Under the pieces are notes generated by a model, which did no database searches, had not been told where the DNA came from, and worked only from the letters and a program-made list of their open reading frames with translations. Positions 33,549 through 45,300 of a DNA stretch of 64,000 nt are shown piece after piece. Every line of letters begins with the position of its first letter. The first letter of the stretch is position 1. The DNA is from Eutypa lata. Lineage: Eukaryota; Ascomycota; Sordariomycetes; Xylariales; Diatrypaceae. The position numbers and the translations under genes are program-made. The DNA is taken from assembly GCA_022661535.1 (NCBI GenBank), contig JAKULF010000001.1, positions 1,116,001 through 1,180,000 of the forward strand. The letters run 5' to 3'.

Positions 33549-34870
33549 TCAAATCGATGGCTCGGGGTTCAGAGGCCACGATGTGACCGCGTCCCCAAAG
33601 AAGTCGATCCCACCATCATCGTTAAGGAGCTCAAAGCTGAACGGGACCATATGGTCTGGAGCATCGAGACCGGGCTCTAGACTTGCACCAGAGTTGAGCC
33701 CCTTTTCTTGAAGAAATCTAGTAAGAGTCGCGAGGCTCTCCTCCCGAGCAATCTCGCTGAGCCTCTCCTTGGCGTGCTCTGCCATGATTTGGAATTCCTT
33801 ATTAAGTTGCACCAATATCCGCCTGGGAAGGTGCTGCTTAAGATAGATCTCGTACTCGTCACAGTTTATCATTCAACCTAGGTGCTCGGCGGACTCAGAT
33901 ACATCGTGGTCTGATGCAATCAGCAACTATATTCCCCCGTGAGCATTTAGGAACACTGGCAGGGGCCTAGAATCTCACAATCGTTAACTACGGGGAAGAT
34001 AATAGTGAACATCTCCTTCCACCTCTCCATCAAAGGTATATTTCCACGTCTCTTAACGCATATATCTTCCCACTGTAGTTGGGTCATAAATCCTATAGTC
34101 TTCTCAATCTCACGAAGATCATATGGCTCCGCGGCACGCACGTGGCTTTGTAGCAGAGCATTCGTTCCAAATTGCTCACCACACCGTCCACAGCTGCGTC
34201 CCTTGAAGTGGCGTCTATTGAGGTGTTCTCTGCTCGAATATTAGTGGATGCCTTGTGTTAGTCGTAATGACGAAGTAACTGACCTCATTCGGTTTATGCC
34301 CTTTAATCCATGTTCTCCAGGTCGAGAATTCGGCGGGGTGGCGTTTCATGAATGGACACGCAATCTTCTGCGTATCCAAATCATCAACCCTTCGCATCTT
34401 TCGGGTTGGCTCGTTATTACCAGATCCGTTATCATGTGTGTCATCCTCTTCCCCATCTTGCCCGTCCCGTCCTTACCATCGAGAAGGCCTCTCTTAGTCG
34501 TTCTAGTCCCCTTGTCACTGTGTCCCCTTTCATTCTCTGGAGCACTCGGGTAAGACTGTTGTTATCTTTGGTGCTGGATGATCCCCATCCTCGAATAGAG
34601 TAGTTTCTCAAAAAACGGGAGGACATCGCCCAAAATCGAGTGCCCTTTATCTCTGAGAAGTTTCATCGCTAGAGAAGCAGATAAAATCCACGGAAACCAC
34701 TGGGGAATCCTCCTAAGTTGAATCAGATTGAGATGATGAGACGCTTGCAGCTGGCTCGCTCTCCGATGTGAGCCACAAGGAAACAGATGATTCCCAATGA
34801 TCACTTGACGTATGTGTACTAGACCCAGAATCTGAAGACCCCGTTATCTGTCGTGGTGCCCCGGGTTGGT
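33549..34870 (-). pseudogene. Decayed fungal C2H2-like zinc-finger gene
   Basis: Pieces of one protein family lie in several frames in the right order. Ser-rich N-terminal remnants (SSDSGSSTHTSSDHWESS, near 34830-34780) are interrupted by TAG at 34715-34713 and TAA at 34649-34647. Next come an acidic stretch (DGEEDDTHDNGSG), KIACPFMKRHPAEFSTWRTW, then HLNRRHFKGRSCGRCGEQF...HVRAAEPYDLRE, which resembles the Cys/His finger region of a common fungal family. A C-terminal part at 33872-33549 (CDEYEIYLKQHLPRRILVQL) follows after TGA at 33875-33873. Between the CPF and HLNRRH blocks the GTCAGT donor cannot be joined in frame to any AG, so a frameshift is also likely. This is no longer a full-length gene; its product is unknown even in intact relatives. 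Confidence 0.65.
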
Positions 34871-35157
34871 TTTCTTAATTTCCACTATCAGAAGAGTTTC
34901 ATTCTTACCCAAATTCGATGCCAATATTCCTTTCACATTTAATATTAAACGATGGTATGTCTATGTTGACTCTAAGCTAGCGACATCCTCATCGGCACCT
35001 AATGAAGAGATGAAAGCATCGTTTTTGGCAGCATTTATATTAATGCTAGCATGTGTAATATCAGCACGTTTCCCAAAACAACCTGCCAGCATCTAACAAA
35101 CTGTGAATATGATTGTCTTAGGGACGGCTAATCTCGTATATCTAAGATGATAGTGGT

Positions 35158-36977
35158 TTACTGCGGAGCGGGAACTCTTGGGTGGAATACCAGGCTGGGT
35201 CCATCATGAGTTGAGGATATTACCTCGTAAACCTGAAACTCGCTCGCCCGGTGTCTTCCATAGGTGCCACCGCTGCTTCCAGCTCCAAGTTCACCAAACT
35301 CACCTGGGGCCTCTTCAAAGTCAAAGTGCCAGAACGTCTTTGAGATAACCACACTCGCTTCTAAATATGCCATTGCCTTGCCTGCGCAGATCCGAGATCC
35401 TGCAGAGAATGGGATAAACACATCATGAATGGTTTTCGTTTGTTCCTCGGACATGTCCGACAACCACCGTTCTGGTTTGTAGGCAAAGGGCTCCGGGAAA
35501 TACTTCTCATTGTGGAGAATAGAGTAAACATTCACTCCAACATGGGTTCCGCGAGGTATGACATGGCCGTCCACAATGAACGGCGCATCATCTGTCTCGA
35601 GTTGCTCTCGCCATGGTGTGCCGGGTGCCGGCGGAGACATACGCAAGGCTTCGTCAATACAGGCCCGAAGGTATTCGCAGCTGGCCAGTTTTTGCCCACC
35701 CCGAATTTCATCGCTAGTGTGGAATGTCGTTCGAATCTCGTGAGCTAGCTTCGTATAGCAGTCTGCATTGCGGGACAGGTAAAAGAACAGAGCCGCGATA
35801 ACAGTAGCACTGGTGTCACCACCTACGGTGTTGGAGAATTGATCAGCCATCAGCACGCATGGATTCATAGAAACATGGGATATGACCAACCTGCTGCAAA
35901 CAAGAAGATTGCCTCTGCCCACAATTCGCTCGTTTGAATGCTATCCGGACCTCCGGTATTAATCTGATCTGCGACCATTGAATACAGATCCATTTTGGAA
36001 TCTCTGTCTTCAGTCATGCGGGACCCGATTAACATCTTCACCACGTCCCTGTATGGCTCCCTCTGCCCGCGTATATTTCGAAGGTATTGTAACGTCCCGG
36101 TCATTCGGATTTGTGTCAATAGAGGGCACTGTAGCTTCATGTTCTGGAAATAGTTCCCAGCCACGATACCATCCGAAACGAAACGATATTCCGGCTGTTC
36201 TTGGGTGTGCAAGGGATAACCAAAGGCTAAGAGGCAAACAATGTCTAGTGTCAGGTACCTCAGCAGGGGAGACATGTTGATGGGCTCGGTACCCGAGCAT
36301 GACTGAGATAGTTGCTGGATAAAAATGCCGATCTGCTCGAGAATGGTAGGTTCAAACAATCGCATTCCTCGTTCATTGAGGGCCTGACCGATTAATCGAC
36401 GTTTGACACGATGTTGCCGCTTATCAAGTACGGTAAAGACGCTGTGTACATTGGGTGCTTGCATAATGTTGAGATACGCATTTGACTTGGAGACTCTGTC
36501 GTTATAGTAGATGTCTTGATGTGATGTTAAATCATCTCTTCTTCGGGGCGTAGCTGCATAGATGCATACTTGCCTTGCAATGCTTCAAGAGAGTTAAACA
36601 CCAACTTGTTCGGACCATGTCTTATCACAGGTCCTGCGGCACTACTACGTAAGCTTCCCCGCTACTTTCAGTATATCAAGATATACTACGGCTCTGGCTC
36701 ACCATATGATTGATGACTACGCCAGGTAGCCAGATGTTCACCCATCAATGACGCGTGGTAGAGGTTGTACAAATCGGACAATTTAGCAGCAATGGGACCC
36801 GGATAAGCACTCAAGGGATGAAGCGTCAGCCGGTAACTAACGAAAAGCACAAGCTACGAAGCGTTAGTGACAGTGTTGAGATACCTTAGGGTTTATTGAT
36901 TGAACAGCCCATACGTATAGAACAAAGGTGTAGGCGATGTAATTGAGAATAAGCATGACACTATCTGCGAAAGCCAT
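35158..36977 (-). CDS. Cytochrome P450 monooxygenase (spliced)
   Basis: Five exons: 36977-36915, 36853-36703, 36633-36574, 36514-35891, 35822-35158; 520 aa, the normal size for a fungal microsomal P450. The N-terminal anchor joins across intron 1 as LILNYIAYTFVLYLVLFVSY, followed by RLTLHPLSAYPGP (proline-rich hinge). The I-helix is GGDTSATV (A/G-G-x-D-T-S). The K-helix is EALRMSP (ExxR), the PERW motif is KPERWL, and the haem loop is FSAGSRICAG with the ligand Cys. All key elements are intact, so it is probably active with a P450 reductase at the ER. Intron 3 is a GC-AG intron (donor GCAAGT at 36573); the others are GT-AG. CYP family and substrate cannot be assigned by eye; similarity to CYP65/secondary-metabolism P450s is an impression. 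No PKS, NRPS or terpene synthase is in the window. Confidence 0.9.
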
Positions 36978-39300
36978 CTTGAGAGACCGTCATTGGTGTC
37001 GCTGCTATCAAGGGTGTAGCATCGACGTTGTGAATGACAAAGGTGAACGAAAAATTTCCAATACCTGGACGGGAGGGCGAAAGAGGGAAAGATGAAACTG
37101 GGCTGTCCGGAGGTCAATCAACATGAACGATGACATCGGCGTCCACGGTGTCACACGGGGAATGGAGCCAAGTGTTGTTGGCTGCAGGATATCTGCAGAG
37201 ACAGCCAACATACCAACACTTGCAGGTCATACGACGATCTCAAGAATACATAGATGCATAATAAGAGCCAACGACTATTATCAGTGGCTAGGGCGGCAGA
37301 AGGATATTACAGATACGTACCTTTATTTTGTATACAAATTGTGGACGACCCTACAGATCGTACAGTACAGAGCAGAATGAAGGACTCTGTGGACCTTAGG
37401 ACCAAAGGAAATTATTAATTGAATAGAACCTCAGTTCCAAGCCCTTACATCCTTGTCACACACAGGTTGGCCGTCTTGCATTAGGTTGACGACATTTCTG
37501 ATGCTACCGGTCATTACTCGGACGCTTTCGAGACGCAAAGCGGAATAGAAATCTCCATTCCGCGTGATGGTTTTTGATGTAAGATAAAAGGGGTGAACTT
37601 AAAGACGGCGAGCGACGAAGTCTTCCGGGGCAACCAACTATCATTGTTTGTATTCTACGCGATTTTTAATATCCGTTAGATATTTTTAATGCTACATTTT
37701 TGGTTCGCAATTGCATGTCTAACCACAGTGATTTTTCCTAGCATGAGAATGATGACGGTGGCTCTCGAGGCAGCCAGACAAACAAGCCAGAGCCAATCTC
37801 GCTAAGAGATAAATGGTTATAACATCAAGGAAGTATGGTGTTTAAATCTAATTCTTATTCCTGAAACCGCAGATCAAAAGACTGAGACAATGCTTCATCT
37901 TCGACCGAAACGGAAGCTAGATAGAAAACAGTCAGTGTGGTTTGGGATTGCGATATATGGCCGAGTGCTTTAAAGCAAGCATCAGAGTCGAGTTTGAGAG
38001 ACCAAAGCAGGAAGCCGTTGCTGAAAGACAAAGGCAACTCACGCAGTCACGCGCCGTTGAATATTCTACTCGTGCTAAAGCGACTTGCACCACGCCGGTT
38101 GACACGGCGAGGTCCTACAAATAAACGACCGATCACGGGTTCAAATATGGCAAGTGGTTCCAACTACTTAGGGACATCCGGTGGGACGGCGGTGAAGTAG
38201 CTACAGCTTGGGTGAACGTTTCCAAATCGTTCAAATACAGCGATCACAAGGAGCAAGCTGCCACAAATTTGCCATATAGAGCAGCCAACGCGTGGATTTC
38301 TGCTTCAGGATGGCAACAATCGAATACATCATCGATCCAATATCTAACCAGCACCAGCAGCAGCAGCGCTGGCAGCCGAGACACGGAGTGTACCATAACT
38401 GGCCTGTCTGGGAATGGATAGTTGTGTGTATTTTTCAAAATGTGGTCCTTCGATTTATATCGAAGGGCAGTGTTGTCGAGTCACTGAAAGGATTTGTATT
38501 CAGTATTGATTGGAAGCCACAATTAAGTCTGCTCGACTCATACCAGCTGCATGTGCCACGTTGAGCAGATTAAGGATGAGTCAGAGTGGGAGAAGTATAA
38601 CGTAAAGCGTGAGTCCGTGTTAGGCCAAGTCCTACATACGACTTACCGTCAACTCGTTGGCGAGAGGCGTGTGGTTCCTGACCACATGAAGCAGTACATG
38701 GCCTGGATGGAAGACTACGTCTAGCACATGTCACAACTTCCACAGCTTGCAGACAAATCAATACGCAGAAAAAAGCATAAACGATCATCAATATAGGCTA
38801 TGCACAAACGAGTAGCAGCTCAACCAACTACCTACTTGGTCACGCATCTGTCGTAGACAGACAGGAGTCTTCTACTCCGACTCGAGGTAGATAGTGTAAA
38901 ATTTCAGCGTCCCAACTCGAGGTAGGTAACTCTCCGGATCTCTCCTTCCTTTCCCCATTTTTCTTCTATCTGTCGTTTCAAAAAACCTCACTCCCACCCC
39001 CACTTTCACTCCTATTCCCACTACCACAACCAACCAACAACAACAACACAACTCACTAACGTTGAAACGGCCAGGCCCATCCATCCCTCAAACGATGATG
39101 AGCTATACAACATCGAGCATCAGCACGGCTGTCTGTCTGTGTGTTTCTGTGCAAGGAACCCCATTCATACACACACATGCGCACGTATATACAAGATATA
39201 CATACACAAGTATATATGCATCCGTGTACGTGCGCATGTTCATCCTCTACTCATACCAATAAGTCGTATTTCCCCCCTCTTTTCCTCCTATAATTTTGTA
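36978..39300. other. Long intergenic region
   Basis: About 2.3 kb with no supportable gene. It contains the P450 promoter at its left end, a direct repeat ACTCGAGGTAG-N-TA (about 38878-38892 and 38914-38928), and a TATA/CACA-rich stretch at 39165-39225 that may be 3' UTR, or hold a final short exon, of the RasGAP gene. Confidence 0.5.
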
Positions 39301-42300
39301 TTAAAAAAGACTCACCTCGATAAGCCTCTCCATCAAGGGCAGGCACTCGCGGTCGAGGCCCTGGTTCTGGCGGAAGGAGCAGGTGCGCGTGAGGCCCTCG
39401 AGGCCCCTCTGCTCGAGGATGTCCATCCACGTGCTGCTGTTGATGTTGCCGGCCGAGCTGATGATCTCGGGCTGCGACGACAGGGTGCGGAGCAGCCGGT
39501 GCGCCGACTCGAGGGATTTCAGGTTCTCGCAGTGCACGAGGATCTCGTCGAGGCGGGCGATGAGGGAGGAGCTTCTGTGGGAGGGGAAAAAGGGGGGAAG
39601 GGGGGTTCCGTGTTAGTAGAGTGAAAATTGCCTATCGTCAGGTGTGTGATGGAAGAAGAACAGAAAGGGTCGGTGAATCAAAAGACAGAGATAAAACTTA
39701 CAAATGCGTAATAACGGCCGGCCTCTCCTTCGCAACCTCATTCAACCAGACGAGGGTGTAGTTCTGGGCCGCGTCCTCGAGGTACTCGAAGTCCACCATC
39801 TCGATGCAGAGGTCGACCAAGAGATCCGTGTCCTTGACGACGCCGGAGATCTCGGCGATGCGGCGCTTGGAGGCCAGGTTGGCGACGCCGACGGGGCTGA
39901 TGCCCGCCGACCACAGGCACTCCTTAAGCTCCTCGGGCGTGACGGCGCGGGCCTGGATGAGCGCCAGGTAGGGCGAGGCGAAGAAGCCGCGCGGGAGCTG
40001 CTCGGGTGACTTCGGGTCGGGCTCTGTCGTCATCTCGAGTAGCGTCGACAGGACGTGCAGGGAGGCGGCCTTAGTGATGGTCTCAGTGAGGCCGCGCACG
40101 AGGCAGGCGCAGAGGGCGTAGTGGAAGTTCTGCGCCGTGAAGTGGACACCGAAGGTCTCGTCGAGGGGCGCTGCTGCGTCTTCGAGCTGGGAGCGGCCCT
40201 GCAGGAGGAACTGCGCCAGGTTCTGCTTCCGGAGGTCGGCCGAGGTGCTGATGTTGGTCAAGACCGACTCTAAGAACATGGCGGTGCAGTTGAAGAGGGG
40301 AGCGGGCATGAGGCGAAGTAGCGATATGGCCAGCCAGAATAGCTGTACTCCGTAGCGCGACATCGAGGGAAGCTTGGCCAACATCCTGGACAGAGCTGTT
40401 ACGATGGATACCAGCATATCATTGCCGTTATCCTCCCCGAAATGGGTAATGCAGTTCCGCAACGAGACGAGAACCTGATAGAGTGAATCATCGTCCACTT
40501 CTTCTCGTGCTAGACAACCCATTACGGCGAATGCTCTTGGTTGAATGGCAGGATTATTCTGGAAAGCAGTACTCGATACTAGACTCATCCACCGCGACCG
40601 CCACGCGTTAGCCATGTCGACCGACGGTGCTGCGATGGCGCAAACTTCGAATAATAAACTGGCGAGGTTCTCAGTATTTGCAAGGGTGGGTGCGCTCTCG
40701 TGGTTCGTCGAGATGGAACTGCCATCCCTCGAGTGTACTGGCGGAAGGGAAAAGATATCGTTCCTAGGCTCTAACAGGATATCTAGTATGCCACGGAGTT
40801 TGGCAAGCTTGGCCTCATCCAGATTAAAAGAGGTGTAGGCAGCGTGTATCGAGTTGACTAAGAGCTTGTGCACGAGAATTCTGATATCGGGAGTTCCCGT
40901 GTTCGCAAGCATGGTGACGATATGGAATATCTCAGGTAGATAGAGCTGAGCCTGGACGCCGCAATCAAAGGAGAGCGACAGGCAGAATTGAAGCAACATG
41001 CAAATTTCAGCCCAGACTGGATTATCCGGGAGAAACCTCGATGGGCGAAGCGATGTTCGGTTCAGAGCCTTTCGTAGCCGGGATATGACCTTCCCGCGGA
41101 GAGTTATGGTGCCGATTGCGGTTAATATGGATGTAAGACTCTGAGTATGTTCATCGTAGAGTCCCAATGCAAGGGCTGTCTTGCATATTTCGTCAAAGAA
41201 AATATCCAGCAAGGCCTCATCTTTATAGATTGCAGGCCATACGGTATTTTCTAAAACTAGGGACAACGTAGGATCCATCGTCGTAACATCGATTAGTTTC
41301 CTGAAGATAGCTGCGATTTTCTCTTTCCCCTTCTCACTATCTTGCTCATCGCCCATGAGGGAAATCCTCAGGCTTGGGATCCATGGCGCCATGTACGCAA
41401 GACTCAATGGCTTCTGCTCATCGGAGAAGCTTTCCCATCCAACGAAAAACTCATTCAGGAAGTCGGATGTGAGTTGCGGCTCTTCCTGGGCTAACATTTT
41501 ACTGATGTTCACGATGAAGTGAGACGGATCCAAGGGGACAGACACGTCTGTTTAGTTTTTGTTAGACAGGCTGCGAATTAACTCGAAAACGGGTATTGTA
41601 CTCACCTTTGATGCATAGGAACTTCGAGGCGGCCTTGAACTTGAAAGCCCGACAGAGAGCACCTAGAAGGTTATATGATGCGGTACGTAATATTGGATCC
41701 GGAGCAGCAAGATTGATCAGAGCCAAGTTCAGTAGCGTGCCAGGCACATCTTGCGGACGGATGAACCTCTCAAACGGCTTCAGCGTCCTGATGTCTTTAC
41801 CATATTTGACCTTGGCGGTTCGAATTGCCTGTAGCACATCGAATTTCTTCTGGCCTTGAAAGTACATGACGATCTTACCATTGTCTGCTCGCAGGCCAAA
41901 CGCAGAATCATCATCGGTCTGAAACGAGGTTGGAGCCTCTTCGACATCGCCAAGACGGAAGATGTCGTTCACGATGGAGTTTAAACGGAAGCTAGGGTGT
42001 ACCTCCTGTTTCTTGGCAGTAGTTACCTGTATGAATTGACTACCGACCTTGATAGTGACTTCGATCTTCCCTTTCGTCTTGGATAGCCTCGTGAGTGGCT
42101 GAAAGACGTATCTAGTATCTGTAACGACACTGATAGTTTCCTTAGGAAGATGTAGCTGACTCAGGTGGAAGTGCGTTTGGAGATCCTGAAGAGTGCCTAG
42201 AAGTAGATAGTCGACGTTGCCTGGGTTAAGAATACTTGTATCACTCTTGGTGGCTACGCGTAGTATACGGCGGAAACATTTCCTTCAGATACATTAGTCA

Positions 42301-45300
42301 GAAGAACCCGAAAGTGTGAAACGTTGATTACATACCTGAACGCGCTGTTCATATTGTATACATAGATTCTCGTCAGATTTTCTGATAACTCACTAGGAGT
42401 TAATAGCTCAAGTTTTCTAAACAAGTCATCTTGAGGCTCATTATTCCCAGAGTAGCAGGTTGCGTCAATAAGGAGTCCGAAAGGTTTGTGCCATAAACGA
42501 CTGGCAATCTACGATATTGTTAGTTATTACCCCCCATGGTAAAGAAGCATTGTTCAACGAGGATGATACTGGGGAGAATCGTGGACATACCTTTAAATAG
42601 CAGTACAGAAGGGTATCGTATTCCAAAGAGCCCTGGTCAATATGACGTAGGATGATGCAAATGATAGAAAGCCCGTCTTTGCTTTCGCCGCCATCATACA
42701 CAACGCGGGAAGTGAGGAAAGACTCAGTGCCACGGAACGCATTGCGAAACATGAAATGCTGAAATCGAGAATAAGCAGACGGGTCGTTAGCTGCGATTTG
42801 GGGACGGTTCCAAGTGACTGCCAACGGAGGAGGGCCTAGATTGGTAATAAGGGTTCGTAGTGGTTCGAGAACCGGCGAGCGTCCACGAGTAAGTTCCGTA
42901 GGAGAACGGACATTATCCCTCCTCTCTTGCGCCATGAGTCTTTGCCGGACTTGGTCCCAGTGATCGTATAGGAATCTGTGTAGGGCAACGCAAGAGCCAA
43001 AGTCAAATGCTTCGACTCCTGGTGTTGGAGGTGTGTCGATATTGTCGGGAGGAACCTACTCAACTATAAGTATACAATGCAGCGCGACAGGAAGTGGAAT
43101 GCTTACCGAAATCTCTCGGAGGAAGGTGGTGACGCGATAGATATTTTGTGTAAGGAAGTCATTCAAACCGAACATATACGGCTCCTTTGCTCCGAATAGA
43201 ACGTTATTCGCCAGGTTCTGAATAACTTTGGCAATCAACAGGAGTCCACGACGCAACTCCTTAGACGGTGGCGTGCTGACGAGTCCGTCCGCTTCAGGGG
43301 CTACAATGGCGGGACAGAAGAACCTCAGAAAGATGAACGATCCGACAGCAGTGTACTTTGCCTCCTGAAACCTCGGCTTGACCGCCGCGGATATCTTCAA
43401 ATCGTTAGCGTTGCTCATATCAGGGGTAGCGCCTCAACTCACTATGCCGCAAATCTTTCTAAAGGACGCAGGGATGTAAGCGTATGATGCGCAGATATCG
43501 TCGATGAAGACCTTGGCCACAATCCTCAACTGCTGCGCGTTCTTCTGGGCTTCCTCCTCCGAGGTGATCCTCGTAGGATCAAGTTCGAGATCCAGGTCAT
43601 GAGAAGTGAGTACGAGCCTTTCTAGGACTTTCTGGAGCGTAGCTTTGAGGTAGTTGGAGCCTTTCCATTTCGCATATATGGAGAGCATCTTGGTGGCGAC
43701 ACAATTTCGACGGAGTATTTCGGACTCGTTTTCCGTCTCCTGAATTTCTTGCTTGATTAATGCCTCCATGAGCTCAAAGGTCTGACCGCGGCTCTCGAAG
43801 ATGTTCAGCAGCGAGATGGTCAACTCGTCCACTTCATTACTCGGGCAGACAGTACTGATCGCCACAGCAAGTGTCATGTCATGCGTGAGAAGCTAGTAGG
43901 AAGTCAGGATTAGCCCGGAGCGGAAAGATGAAAACAGTAATCTATTTCTTACCTCAAGTAATTCGTTATACTTCTCATTCACGGCCGTGTCAGACAGGCT
44001 ATTGAACTCCGTTCCTTGCAAGAGGATATTGTAGAGAACCCTGACGAAGGCGGTGCGGATTTCCACATTTTCATGATACCCAATACTCAAAGAGTGCTTC
44101 AGACCAACATCAATATTCGCGCTTAGGAGGTTCGACAAAATGGTTATGGCGAGCTCAGCCATCTGCGTAGACTCGTCACGGCCGGAAGTCAAAACGAGAT
44201 CCCCTCTTGTACTCTCCGCAGACTCGTAATTCAACAGTGAGAGGAATCGGTTGAAATACGTGTGGAACATCTGCGACTTCAGCTCACTAGCGGAGGCGTC
44301 ACTCTGCCCCTCTCCCGGTTGAAGCGGTAACCTGTAGGTGAGTTCAGCTAGAGAACGGAGACACGCCTTGTCCAGGTCTCTTTGAACTCGCGCATTGTCG
44401 TCCTGGCGACCCGAACCGGAGTGGTTATCATTCCGGGGTGACCGAGGCCGGGCAATCCAGCTAAATATATATTCGAGCATCTGGTTCCGTATCCTGATAT
44501 CATCGCGTAGATTCAAATGTTCTTTCTTCCTAGTAACACTTTCCACTAGGTTGCAGACCTTGATCTTCACCCTAAGAGTGCTCGCATGGGTTTCTGAGAC
44601 GCCGTCAAGGAATTTGGCGAAACCTAGGGCAAGAGAGCCTAGATGAACGGACGAGGCCGTGCCTAATTCCGCGGGTGTCTGAAGCCTGTCTACTAGTCCT
44701 CTGAGTAGACCCGAAGCTTGTTCCGCGAATATTATCTCCACATCCTGACTCTTGCTAGAAGTTTCAAGTGCTCCTGTAAAAAGCACCTCAAGCTCCGACT
44801 CAAGCGCTTGGAATAAGTACTGGTAAAGATGGGCGGATATCTCGCTGGATAGGACCTCCCGCATGGTCTCCCTAACGCGCGCATTGGAGCAAGCAAGAAG
44901 TTGTATGCTGAGACGAAGATACCTGATGAGAAGAGGTTCTTCATGGTATTCAGAAGACAAGCGGTCAATCCATTTCAAGCCACTGAGAGTAGTCTCGTCT
45001 AGCGTGTACGACTGTTCAGCAGTACAGACACCACCAATAGAAGCGAGGAAACCAGATAAATTTCTCCATTCCGAGAAGCTTGTCTCGTCTACACTCTCCA
45101 TAGGCGTCGTGGATATGTCTTTAGACAGATGGATCCACTTGTCGAAAGCCATCTCCCAAGCATCAAGAATACCAGCACTGGGATACTGCATGCTCCTGTA
45201 AAGAGAACGGATCTTCTTTTGAAATGCTACAACACCGGTGATCCTGAACCCGGCCCGTGATGCGATCTCGTCGTAGATAGGGCCGTTTCGAAACATAGGA

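Noticed and set aside
36854..36884. 31-bp candidate first intron of the P450 gene (GTATCT donor)
   Set aside because: Too short; the upstream GTATGG donor at 36914 gives a 61-bp intron and a normal membrane anchor.
28836..36977. Secondary-metabolite gene cluster
   Set aside because: No polyketide synthase, peptide synthetase, terpene synthase or prenyltransferase in the window; kept only as a weak co-orientation observation.
38130..38160. GGGTTCAAAT resembling a tRNA T-loop
   Set aside because: No matching T stem or upstream D and anticodon arms.
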